This document shows positions 30,956 through 39,934 of a DNA stretch of 64,000 nt, in pieces (positions within the stretch are counted from its first letter, which is position 1; each line of letters starts with the position of its first letter). This DNA is from Chondrus crispus (lineage: Eukaryota; Rhodophyta; Florideophyceae; Gigartinales; Gigartinaceae), in the NCBI RefSeq assembly GCF_000350225.1, contig NW_005179004.1, positions 509,224 to 573,223 on the forward strand, in the 5' to 3' direction. The translations under genes were made by a program, and so were the position numbers. A model generated the notes under the pieces. That model worked only from the letters and a program-made list of their open reading frames with translations. It was not told the origin of the DNA and did no database searches.

Positions 30956-33311
30956 TCAACATGGCGATTCGACAGTTGCTCGACTGAGCGTATTCCCTCG
31001 GCCTTCTTTCCCCCTTCCCATCAATGCGCCAGGCTCGACGGCAAGGATGCAAGCATCGCTCCTTGCGCGTGGCGGTATTTTCTCTATGTTCGAAGTGCCT
31101 AGATGCGCATCTTGTAGCGATTTGGCCTCATGAAACAGGAAGTGTTTGTATGGTACAATCAAAGTGTAGGCCCCTCGGCGAGCACAGCGGGACGCTTGTT
31201 GGCGGACTGGGAACCATCCTGGCTTGGTAAGATTTACAGCCTAGGCGATATTGAGACTGCAGTTGAATCCAGCATGATAAGCACGAGGTGCCGTCAATAC
31301 AAAAGAACCTGGCTTGTGCTGAATACGATACCGTTCAATCCCTCGGCTTTTCAGTTCCCTCGGATCGAATATGGTTGTCTTGCACATCAGATATCTCTAG
31401 GCAGAAGGCTGGTCGTCGGCCAACCGACCATTGAAAACATTCCCGGCAGCATATGTCTCGGAAGCCTCTGCGCACTTCGGAGGTATAGCGTACAAAATCT
31501 TATCAGCGCTTCCGCGGTGCAGGTCGGAAACTGAATTCAAAAAGGCATCCTCGATGTGCCAACAATATCGCGTAAACATGTGACCGACGTAGAACATTGA
31601 GGGGTTCACTCCCGGTATACGCAGCATGTGACGCAAAAGACCTTTCATTTTGGGATTGCCGATATGGCACTTGGGGCCGGGAAAGTAGGCAAAAGAGGTT
31701 TCTACTTTTCGCTTTCGTTTCTTGCATCGCTGTGCAGAGGGCCTTCCAATATTCGAACGCTTTCTCTCATCATCATCGATGGTGTCTTCTGTTTCGGCTG
31801 GGGCGCTGGTCACAGTGGCTTCAGCCTTGGAGGCTTCCTTCTTGCCTCCCGGTGCAGGGCGCTTCTCTTTTCTGTAACCAGACGACCGGTGCCATCCATG
31901 CCGTACCGTTCCACATACGACTCGCACTTGTATGCCCCTTCAGTCTCTATGTCAACACCGTAATTCACCTCTATTGGGTTCCTATTAACGCCGTTGTGTA
32001 CAATCTCCCAGAAGAAGCCTTCCAACACATTTGGGTTCCGTGTCCAACCCTAGTCTGCTTTCTCTTCAATAAGACGCAGTACGTCCTTGTTCACTCGCTT
32101 GTCATGAACCAGAGCCTTTCGCATACGCTCACTGAACGTCATTGCCCTGCTTTCTTATGCTCGCAGTGATATCGCCTTTGGCGAGTCCTGGAATGTAGGA
32201 TACTCCAACAAACGACCAGATTCATCCTGAGCCCACTTGCGGAGGCTGACGTGATCGCGACTCGGCTTTTTTGTTCGTTTCATGAGGCGAGGATTTTCCT
32301 GAGTCAGGTCCTCCACTAGCACGAGGTCAGACTTTTTGTTCTGCTCTACTACAGCGGCTGATACTGAGGGCGTTGCCTTGTTGGCGTGCACCTTAACGTC
32401 GAATGCTGTATCCGTCTTGACCACTGCAACCGCAATGCCGGACGCGATACTAGAAGTGGCACCTAGGGCAACAGACGTCTCGAGGCGGGGCCCTGTGATG
32501 CATAGCTCGCTAGATTCGAGATCTAGCATACCCCCAGGGTCGCTTGCGGAGTGTGTGGTTCATTGGGGTATCTTCTTCCTTCGGACTGGTACCCGTGTAC
32601 TGGAAAATTTGCAGGCAGCACGGAACGCGTGGCTCGAATTACTGGGGCAGAAGCCGATTTGCTGTTTATCGGAAACCGCCCAATAACCATTCCATGTTGT
32701 TGCTGAAGGAAATTGCGCCGCTCTTCACCAAGACAATGGCCGGCGTTGCCGAGTCTGTTTCGAGGCACTGCATTCATGTTCATCGCGTTTGAATGCATGC
32801 TAGTGTGCAGCATCCTTGATACGCTCGGCTGCGGCTGCAAAGTCCCCTTCCATTGCGCCGCATGTATCTTGAAGGCAGGAAAACTCTGAGCAATTCCGCC
32901 GCTGACAGTCGAGTGTTCAGCAGGAACGATTGTTACATAATTCGAAACATTTTGCTTTGGCGTGGTGCGTTGTAAGGAAGGCCTCGACGCAGCCTGAGAG
33001 CCGGAAAGTATTAGCACGGGAGTTGGCTTCGAATGCCTCGAGGGGACTTCATGATTTGTCTGAGAAAACGCAGGGGCGTGGCCGACTGGCGCAGGATTTG
33101 AGGATGTGACACGCAGTGGTCGCGCGAAGGAATGTGCTGCTCCCAAATATGGACCAGATGGCATCGCCTTTCCAGAGAGCTCGACGCTCAAAGGTGACGT
33201 TGGTAGTTTTGCTAAACTATCGGTTGGGGAGGGAGGGGAGGAGGAGGTCGAGGTGGGCGTGGCGCGCGAGAACAGGAGCCTCGAGAAGGAAGTAGAGCTT
33301 GTTACCGACAC
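30956..33311 (-). pseudogene. JmjC-domain protein pseudogene
   Basis: Read on the minus strand. A Ser/Pro-rich N-terminus (33311-32523) is followed, after a frameshift, by EYPTFQDSPKAIS (JmjN-like end), FFWEIVHNGVNRNPIEVNYGVDI, and then in another frame GVNPSMFYVGHMFTRYCWHIEDAF with the Fe(II)-binding H-x-E/D pair, and GSFVLTAPRAYHAGFN with the second His. This order is that of JmjC histone-lysine demethylases (KDM4/KDM5 type). In-frame stops lie at 32155-32157, 32050-32052, 31397-31399 and 31241-31243, the last replacing the codon before AVNL where Glu is usual. At least two frameshifts add to this. Clearly dead, but the domain is otherwise complete. Introns might explain some breaks, not the stop inside the last motif. 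Confidence 0.75.
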
Positions 33312-33366
33312 CGCCGTGCGTGATGGCGACTAGGACGGTGTTTAGACGGCGGGTGACCATACGCGT

Positions 33367-33540
33367 GGGGGGATCGTGGCCGGGTGGTGGCCGGTAGGGG
33401 ATAGAGCGGCGGTGAGGTTGCAGGGGCGGGGGGTTGTTGCATGGCGCGCGCGGGGGGATCGTGGCCGGGTGGTGGCCGGTAGGGGATAGGGCGGCGGTGA
33501 GGTTGCAGGGGCGGGGGGTTGTTGCATGGCGCGCGCGGGG
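33367..33540. repeat. 85-bp tandem duplication
   Basis: Two copies of an 85-bp GC-rich unit at 33367-33451 and 33452-33536 with one visible difference (GATAGAGCGG versus GATAGGGCGG), plus a few bases of a third. Confidence 0.9.
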
Positions 33541-33559
33541 GGAAAGGACGCTGGAGTAG

Positions 33560-34280
33560 AGCAGGCCGCAGACGACGAGGATGGCGAGCGTGCGCCGCAC
33601 GATGGCGCATCGCGGCTTAGTGAAACATCGAGGTCCAGGCCGAACGCGTGTCCCACGGCGACGCACGCGGGAGCCAAGCCTGCGTCCAGCGTGTTAGCCT
33701 TGTGCAGACACCGGCGCGTAACCTCGGTCGTGCAGCATGCGAAGTAGTATTAGCCTGCAGCCATCCAGCTGACAGCGTTCTTCGGATCACGGTCCACCAG
33801 CGAGTGGGCTTCTACCCTGGGTAGCAGACGATGAATAACGGCACCCGACTTGCGAAATTCGATGAGCTATGACGAGATGAGGGAAGGCCACTCCGGTGGC
33901 ACTCCGCACGAACTATGGCGGGGGGATGCTACTGCGGTGGCACTCCGCATGTGATACGACAGCACTGCACGGTTGACCCAGAGTTCCGCCCTGCTGTACC
34001 TACTGTTACATACACACTACGTAAATACTGTAACATTCTACTACGTAAATACTGTACTACGATTGTACCCCTAGTCCTCCGATCGCTCTGCGGGTAGCTT
34101 ACTGTAGTGCAGGAACGATGGGGCAGTCTTTACTGGCTGGATCTACTCTCTCACTATTTAAGTCTTCTGATTCCACGCCGGCGGGTGTGAGCCTGTGCGT
34201 GTGGTACGTGTGCCATGTGTGCACGTGTCTGGGTATTGTCACACTTACGAACGCCTACAGCAGGGTTGCTAGCTAGGGAC
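33560..34280. other. No gene recognised; possible promoter region
   Basis: Contains short repeats (GGTGGCACTCCGCA twice near 33894-33950; ACTACGTAAATACTGTA twice at 34016 and 34039) and a TATA-like CTATTTAAGTC at 34154-34164. Before Copia-A inserted, that box would have lain upstream of the TDT-like gene at 39135. Confidence 0.4.
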
Positions 34281-34406
34281 TGTGATGATAACCATACACG
34301 TAGTACACGCATCACAGCCACGCACAGACGACGGCGAGTGGCGACTAGCCTTAAGCGAGCAGGTGAGAGATAGGAAGATAAACTGAGTCATCGTCTCATC
34401 ACCACA
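34281..34406 (+). repeat. Copia-A 5' LTR (short form)
   Basis: 126 bp, TGTGATGATAACCATACACG ... CATCACCACA. Compared with the 3' copy it lacks a 44-bp segment bounded by the direct repeat GTGATGATAACCATA, and has two substitutions near 34350. Confidence 0.9.
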
Positions 34407-34419
34407 GGTTATGGACCCT
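34407..34419 (+). other. Copia-A primer-binding site
   Basis: GGTTATGGACCC starts immediately after the LTR and resembles GGTTATGAGCCC, the site complementary to the anticodon stem-loop of initiator tRNA-Met used by many copia elements (half-tRNA priming). It differs at two positions. The gag ATG lies inside it. Confidence 0.55.
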
Positions 34420-35814
34420 ACACAAAAACCACTGAAGAACGATCAACAAAACGCGGCGCACCCACCCCGACGATCACCCAGGCAACGACACAAGTCACCC
34501 GCACAAGCCACACAACCCGGCAGCCTGGAATACCGTCCCGCAAACCCCACAACGCCTCCAAGCAGCAGTGTCGAGAGCCCGCGCCCAGCGCCTCCACCAC
34601 TTGTCGAGAGCCCCCCTCCGCCCCCGAGCGTAGAGATCAACCCGAACCCCCCTCCGCCCACAAGCGTAGAGATCACCCCAACCATGGCAACAGAAGATAC
34701 CACCAACAACCGGTTCCACGGACAGCTACCAACCCTCCAACCCAATGGGGAAAATTTCCTCATATGGCAGCAAGCGATAAATGACATGGCGCTAATCAAC
34801 GACATGGAAAACATCCTGAACCCCGCCTATACCACACCAGACCAAGACAGTCCAATGCACGCGAAACACAGGAAACAAAGCGCAATACTGCGCATGGCCA
34901 TCAACAATTCACTGCCTGCAGATTTCGCTGCAACGGCCAACCTGGAACTGGGAGTATCACCACTTGAACTCACTCAAGCCATCACTGAACATTTCACAGA
35001 TAGGACTACCACAGCTCACCTCTTGCTCAAACAAGAGGCAGACAACACAAAGCTGACACAAACTACCACACTCGATGAATACATGACCAAGCATAGATCG
35101 ATCCGAACGAGGATGAAGCTAGCTCAGTACCCCAACATCAACACGGGAGAAGCAGTCACAGTCCATTTCATCATCCAAGGCCTGTCCGCACACCCCACAT
35201 ACAAACATCTTCAAGACATGTGGATCGAAACTGACACAGTGCCTAACACAATCCATAATATCGGCCAACGCCTGAAAGCCGTCCACGCACGAAGTGTGGA
35301 AAAAGACACCCAAAAAACAGACACACCTCATGGCCTCAAACAACAGGAAGGAAGCCGCCCTCGTGGACGATCAAGCAGAGGAAGAGGACGCGCAAGAGCA
35401 AAATGGCAGGGACAATACTGGAACCCAACGGCACCAGCACCCGTCATGCTGCCGTACCCGCAATTCATGCAGCAGCACACACAAGAGGCACACAGTGCAA
35501 AACAAAAAGCCATGTACAAAAAGTACACCCAAGGTCACACAGCGACTAACGAAGAGGAATTGGCGGAGGATGGGCACATGTATGACATAAAGCCGAACAC
35601 CAATTGCCAAGACTCGGACGGTAGGCAATTTGCACTTGACTCAGGAGCACACCCCTCCCACATCCGAAAAGCAACCCATGGCATGCGACCCCTAACCCGC
35701 AAAGTCTGCACTAACACAGCCACATCAACAACCCCCCCCCCCTCGCGACACACCATGGCATACTCCAGATCCCGACGACACGCAAGCGCATGCTTAAGCT
35801 ACCTACCATCGTAA
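34411..35814 (+). CDS. Copia-A Gag with protease active site
   Basis: 467 codons from ATG 34411. An N-terminal Pro-rich region (residues 20-90), then the copia capsid domain (FHGQLPTLQPNGENFLIWQQAIND, the helices around LTQAITEHFTD and TTTLDEYMTKHRSIRTRMK). An Arg/Gly-rich basic stretch (RPRGRSSRGRGRARAKW) replaces the usual CCHC knuckle, which I do not see. The protease active site FALDSGAHPSHIR appears near residue 410. The frame then leaves protease at a run of eleven C (35732-35742), reading an unrelated tail; protease continues in another frame from about 35790. Confidence 0.75.
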   Translation: MDPTQKPLKNDQQNAAHPPRRSPRQRHKSPAQATQPGSLEYRPANPTTPPSSSVESPRPAPPPLVESPPPPPSVEINPNPPPPTSVEITPTMATEDTTNNRFHGQLPTLQPNGENFLIWQQAINDMALINDMENILNPAYTTPDQDSPMHAKHRKQSAILRMAINNSLPADFAATANLELGVSPLELTQAITEHFTDRTTTAHLLLKQEADNTKLTQTTTLDEYMTKHRSIRTRMKLAQYPNINTGEAVTVHFIIQGLSAHPTYKHLQDMWIETDTVPNTIHNIGQRLKAVHARSVEKDTQKTDTPHGLKQQEGSRPRGRSSRGRGRARAKWQGQYWNPTAPAPVMLPYPQFMQQHTQEAHSAKQKAMYKKYTQGHTATNEEELAEDGHMYDIKPNTNCQDSDGRQFALDSGAHPSHIRKATHGMRPLTRKVCTNTATSTTPPPSRHTMAYSRSRRHASACLSYLPS

Positions 35815-37223
35815 ACCCGCACATCAAGAAAAACCTCTTATCCGTCCATGATATTGCCAAGCAATGGGGAGCAGTGATATTCTACCCCAACACAGCATGT
35901 GTCCTCGACACGCGAAAGAGACCGCCACAAGTAGTAGCGACAGCCCAATTCAGCCGCGGACTGTACACCCTCAACGTGGCAAAACCAACACCACACGCAA
36001 CAACAGCAAGAGCGCTGCCGCGGACACACACAAAAAATCGCAAGACACCCCACACAAGCACAATCACAAAAGTGAGAGGATCACAAGCCCCCAAATCGCT
36101 GCCCAGATCGCGAACTCCGAAAGCACATAAAAAAATTGCCCCCATGCACCAGCAGCACAATCCTGCCCACAGCCCCCCTGACACTGTCAATACGCGCACA
36201 CAACATGAACACCACCATTGGCACATGGTATTCAATCATGTTCGCCCATCAACCATACAACAAATGGCAAAGAGAAAAATGATTCCCAACCCCCCAGCAT
36301 CACTTGCAAACCCGCCCCCGAGAATCACATGTACAAGCTGCGCAGCAGCAAAACTCCAGCCAGCCAAACACCAGCGCAGACGACACAACTATGACACAGG
36401 CGAGGCACTCAGCAGTGACATATGCGGTCCCTTCCCCACCCCGTCAAGGCAAGGGAACAGATACTTTATGACGGTGATTGACACAAACTCACGATACCTA
36501 ATAATCACCTTCTTAAAAACCAGGGAAGAAACTGCAGAACAAATGAACAACGTACTGCAACACATCAACAAAAACAAAACCCACAAACCAAGGAGAGTCC
36601 ACACAGATAATGCAAAAGAGTACTTATCAAGCGCGACGCAAACCGTATACCACAACAATGGGGTACAACACACAACCACTGTGCCGTACTCACCCCCGGA
36701 AAACGGTATTGCCGAAAGAATCAACAGAACCATACTCAACGCAGCACGAGCGGCATTACACCACAGTACACTCTCCACAGACCACTGGGAAGATGCAATC
36801 AAGGATGCAGCATTCAAGTACAATAACACGCTTCACCTCAGCACAGGACAAATCCCCACCACAGTATGGCACGGATACAAGCCACAAGTACCACAATACC
36901 TAATATTTGGGCAACTGGGACACATTCCCAACATCATGGGAAAGACAAAAATGCACAAGCTGCAACACCGAGCCATCCCTGTCCGGTACCTCTACGCAAC
37001 CGACCAAAAACACATCGTGGTCATGAGCACGGCAGACAACAAAACACGACGTGTGAGGACAGTAGACTTCAATGTCTACCATCCAGACCGTGACCCCAAC
37101 AACAAAGTCCATGTGGTATTCAAGGCATTCACGCCCAAGCCAACCCCCGCCCAAATACCCAACACAACCTCTGCCCCAATGCACCATGGCCAAGCCAAAA
37201 ATTACCCTGATGCAGCACAGTGA
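35790..37223 (+). CDS. Copia-A protease end and integrase
   Basis: 477 codons. It begins with the last protease strands (VNPHIKKNLLSVHDIAKQ), then the integrase zinc module (HWHMVFNHV ... CTSCAAAK), the core with SSDICGPFP (Asp), RRVHTDNAKEYL (Asp) and ENGIAERINRT (Glu), and the C-terminal region YLIFGQLGH ... VRTVDFNVYHP. The D-D-35-E residues are all present. It is out of frame with Gag by one step at the poly-C run and ends at TGA 37221-37223, in the spacer to RT. Confidence 0.82.
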   Translation: MLKLPTIVNPHIKKNLLSVHDIAKQWGAVIFYPNTACVLDTRKRPPQVVATAQFSRGLYTLNVAKPTPHATTARALPRTHTKNRKTPHTSTITKVRGSQAPKSLPRSRTPKAHKKIAPMHQQHNPAHSPPDTVNTRTQHEHHHWHMVFNHVRPSTIQQMAKRKMIPNPPASLANPPPRITCTSCAAAKLQPAKHQRRRHNYDTGEALSSDICGPFPTPSRQGNRYFMTVIDTNSRYLIITFLKTREETAEQMNNVLQHINKNKTHKPRRVHTDNAKEYLSSATQTVYHNNGVQHTTTVPYSPPENGIAERINRTILNAARAALHHSTLSTDHWEDAIKDAAFKYNNTLHLSTGQIPTTVWHGYKPQVPQYLIFGQLGHIPNIMGKTKMHKLQHRAIPVRYLYATDQKHIVVMSTADNKTRRVRTVDFNVYHPDRDPNNKVHVVFKAFTPKPTPAQIPNTTSAPMHHGQAKNYPDAAQ

Positions 37224-37407
37224 GCGCGACCGCACAACAAAGAGCTCGATAACCTAGACCAAAACAAGGTTATCACGTGGCTCCCCCCTCACAAAATCCC
37301 CAAAACAACCAAACCCATACCACTAACAATGGGGTACCGCTACAAAAGGGACCAGAAGGGCGAGATCATAGAGCGAAAAGCAAGGTGCTCAGCAAAGGGG
37401 AGACAAG
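37224..37407 (+). pseudogene. Copia-A start of RT region, broken
   Basis: The integrase-RT linker reads AHNKELDNLDQNKVITWLPP and MGYRYKRDQKG, followed by ERKARCSAKGRQD, the RT entry motif (KARLVAKG type). It is split between frames, with a shift near 37405 before the long RT frame. Confidence 0.6.
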
Positions 37408-38829
37408 ATGATCCCCAACGTCCACTTCAACCCCGAAAAAACCACGACATATATGGCGGACAAAACCACAGTCAGACTCCTATTTGCCATTGCCGCAGCA
37501 TTTGACATGAATATCGCGCACATCGACATAAAATCAGCGTACCTGCATGAAAAGTTTGACCACTCCGGCAGCGAGCAAGTGTATGTACGACAGCACCCAA
37601 GGTTTGATGGAACATACACACACGCACACACAGTGGGCAGGCTGAACAAGAATATATACGGTACACCGGGAGCAGGACACACCTACCTCACTGCTGTATT
37701 CAAGCTACTTAAAAAGCACAGATTCAACCAATCAGAGGCGGACATGTGCCTCTTTCACAGAAGAGAAAAAGGCCACACCATAATTCTCTTTATCAGCATG
37801 GATGACTTTACCGTCATAAGTACGTCCAAAAAATTACAGACCCAGTTTGCAGCTATGTTGACCACTGCATACAACATCAAGCAACTGGGCGAACCAAGCC
37901 AACTACTAGGATGGACAGTCAAGAGACTCAAGAACGGCTCCATACATGCATCACAACCAGCGGCGATACAGTACGTCGTCAACAAGGCGGAAATGGGAGA
38001 ATGCAATAGCAAACCAACGCCATACAACGACAACACAAAAAAACTACATGGCCCTGTCCCCGCAGACGAACCAATGCCACAGGTCACCAAAACGTATCAA
38101 CAGCTGCTAGGTGACATCAGATATATCGCAGACTCAACGCGACCAGACATATACTTTGTCGCAAACCGATTATCAGTAGCAGCAAAAACCCCCACGAAAA
38201 GACACTGGAATGCCCTCAAGCGTCTGATCAGATATATGAAACACACACAGACGCATGGACTCATATTCGCAGCAGGAAAACACAAAATGGACCCGCACTG
38301 CATCCCAAACCTCCTCGAAACGTATAGCGATGCGGACTTCGCAACAGACGTCACAGACCGCAAATGCATATCAGGAATGATCCACATGTACAATGGGACA
38401 CCCGTGTGCTGGGGCTCTATCAAGCAATCCATCACAGCATTATCAACATGCGAAGCAGAATATATTGCTGCAACATCGGCAGCACAGCAAACGACATGGA
38501 TCAGACGTCTACTCAAAGACATCGGCATGCTGCCCCAAGACGCTACACCCTTCCACATAGACAACCAATCTGCACTACGAGTCGCAAAGAACAGTGGACC
38601 AACAAAACGCAGAAAGTTCATTGACCTCAGACACCACTACCTCACCCACCAAACCAGAGCAAAGGCGATAAGCATACGCCACATTCAATCACAAGACATG
38701 CTCGCAGATATATTAACAAAGCCGCTAAAACCGAAACCATTCACACACTTAACAAAAAGGATACAAGTGTGCAACCCCCCACCCCCGCATCAAACAAAGG
38801 ATCGCGCTACAGCGACGGGGGGAGTGTGA
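37408..38829 (+). CDS. Copia-A reverse transcriptase and RNase H
   Basis: 473 codons. RT motifs: AFDMNIAHIDIKSAYLHEKF (first Asp), LNKNIYGTPGAGHTYL (in place of the LYGLKQ motif), FISMDDFTVIS (the catalytic DD; family consensus YVDD), QLGEPSQLLGW and RPDIYFVANRLS. RNase H: ETYSDADFATD (Asp), LSTCEAEYIAA (Glu), FHIDNQSALRVAK (Asp) and MLADILTKPL. All catalytic residues are kept and the frame is open to the polypurine tract. It copies element RNA into DNA inside Gag particles. Confidence 0.85.
   Translation: MIPNVHFNPEKTTTYMADKTTVRLLFAIAAAFDMNIAHIDIKSAYLHEKFDHSGSEQVYVRQHPRFDGTYTHAHTVGRLNKNIYGTPGAGHTYLTAVFKLLKKHRFNQSEADMCLFHRREKGHTIILFISMDDFTVISTSKKLQTQFAAMLTTAYNIKQLGEPSQLLGWTVKRLKNGSIHASQPAAIQYVVNKAEMGECNSKPTPYNDNTKKLHGPVPADEPMPQVTKTYQQLLGDIRYIADSTRPDIYFVANRLSVAAKTPTKRHWNALKRLIRYMKHTQTHGLIFAAGKHKMDPHCIPNLLETYSDADFATDVTDRKCISGMIHMYNGTPVCWGSIKQSITALSTCEAEYIAATSAAQQTTWIRRLLKDIGMLPQDATPFHIDNQSALRVAKNSGPTKRRKFIDLRHHYLTHQTRAKAISIRHIQSQDMLADILTKPLKPKPFTHLTKRIQVCNPPPPHQTKDRATATGGV
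38815..38824 (+). other. Copia-A polypurine tract
   Basis: ACGGGGGGAG lies directly before TGTGATGATA, which fixes the 3' LTR start at 38825. The same arrangement is found in Copia-B. Confidence 0.65.
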
Positions 38830-38993
38830 TGATAACCATAACAGCGCAGTCGCAGTAGCGCTCACCAAGTGATGATAACCATACACGTAGTACACGCATC
38901 ACAGCCACGCACAGACGACGGCGAGTGGCAACCAGCCTTAAGCGAGCAGGTGAGAGATAGGAAGATAAACTGAGTCATCGTCTCATCACCACA
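38825..38993 (+). repeat. Copia-A 3' LTR (long form)
   Basis: 169 bp. It contains GTGATGATAACCATA twice (38826 and 38869), 44 bp apart in period; the 5' LTR has it once. Copia-B shares the long form, so this is the ancestral LTR. Confidence 0.85.
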
Positions 38994-39031
38994 GGGACCG
39001 TCACCTTGCACCGATCCATTTCACAGTGCAT

Positions 39032-39095
39032 CTCCTCCATCGTCACCGTGTCCCTCCTCCATCGTCACTGTGACCCTCCTCCATCGTCACCGCGC
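39032..39095. repeat. 22-bp tandem repeat, three copies
   Basis: CTCCTCCATCGTCAC starts at 39032, 39054 and 39076, a 22-bp period, in the leader of the TDT-like gene. Confidence 0.85.
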
Positions 39096-39134
39096 ACCAA
39101 TCTGCTCCATCACCTCCGATTTTATCTCACCGGT

Positions 39135-39931
39135 ATGTGGCAAACCGCCGCCTTGCACTTCGACATGATCCAAATTCCCAGAGCCTGGTACACCATGTAC
39201 TTCATCTCCTGTCTCATCCTGTCTACCTCCGCCCTCATATACCTCAAACGCGCCATTATTTACCCACGCTCTATCATCGACGATTTCAATCACGTCTTGT
39301 CAACTTCTGCTTCATGCCCGTGATGATCAGCGCTCTGTGTGTCCTCACAACACCACTCTTCCTCCGAACTCTCAACCAGTTCATCGTCGGCTTCTACGTG
39401 CTCGGCACATACCAAGTCGGCCTTGCGCTTTATCTCTGCGGCGACTGGTTGTTCGACTTGCATCCAACCAACTTCATTCACCCGCTCGTCTTCATGCGAA
39501 TTATTGGCTTCTTCCTGCTTGCCAATATCTGCGCATCAGCACATCTTGTTGACCACACGTTCGCCATGCTCTCCGTCGGCTGCCTATTCTGGTTGCTCTT
39601 CTTCATCACTAACTTCCAACACCTCTCCCCGGCTCTTGATAAGGGATCTGTGCGGCAGCAGGCAACTTTCTTTCTGTTTATCGCACCACCAGCGCAAGCT
39701 GCCCTCTCCTTCGTCGTGCTCCAGATGGCCGAAGCGGTGAGCCCAGAAAAAACGATTGCCCTTTGCCGACTGATGTCAATCGAGAGAATTGCATGTAACT
39801 GTCAACAGTTACATGCAATTCTCTACAGATGTGACTGCACTTTCGGGAACGTTACTGCAGTTCGCACGAATGGCAGTCTGGTGCGTTCTACTTTCGCACA
39901 AGCGATGCCATTGCCATCAGTAAGTATATAG
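39135..39931 (+). pseudogene. TDT/SLAC1-like anion transporter, frameshifted
   Basis: ATG 39135 opens MWQTAALHFDMIQI, a transmembrane segment (WYTMYFISCLILSTSALIYL) and IIDDFNHV. A one-base shift near 39296 then leads to VNFCFMPVMISALCVLTTPLF and at least four more hydrophobic segments, including HPLVFMRIIGFFLLANICA and FFLFIAPPAQAALSFVVL. The HPxxxNFxFxP and F-x-I-APPA motifs are those of the tellurite/dicarboxylate transporter (TDT, SLAC1) family of anion channels and malate or sulfite exporters at the plasma membrane. The C-terminus after residue ~215 contains a palindrome and looks unrelated. Copia-A lies immediately upstream. The single frameshift may also be a sequencing error. Confidence 0.5.
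39783..39824. repeat. 20-bp perfect palindrome
   Basis: Arms 39783-39802 and 39805-39824 are perfectly complementary around a 2-nt centre. It lies at the end of the TDT-like frame, where the family similarity stops. Confidence 0.92.
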
Positions 39932-39934
39932 GCA

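Larger units (their letters stand above)
34281..38993 (+). mobile_element. Copia-A, complete Ty1/copia element
   Basis: LTRs at 34281-34406 and 38825-38993 begin TGTGATGATA and end CATCACCACA. The 5-bp target duplication GGGAC flanks both sides (34276-34280 and 38994-38998). Internal order: PBS, gag, protease, integrase, RT, RNase H, polypurine tract. Only a few frame breaks are present, so it is young relative to the other elements, although not intact. The LTRs are very short for copia. They differ in length because the 5' copy lacks 44 bp. Confidence 0.93.

Noticed and set aside
33217..33677. His/Pro-rich minus-strand frames with internal repeats
   Set aside because: They are translations of the 85-bp tandem DNA duplication, open in several frames.
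34443..34814. Gly/Val-rich minus-strand frame opposite Copia-A gag
   Set aside because: Shadow of the Pro-rich Gag region read on the other strand.
38825..38869. 44-bp segment as a post-insertion duplication in the Copia-A 3' LTR
   Set aside because: Copia-B has the same segment between the polypurine tract and the second TGTGAT, so the long form is ancestral and the 5' LTR is the changed one.
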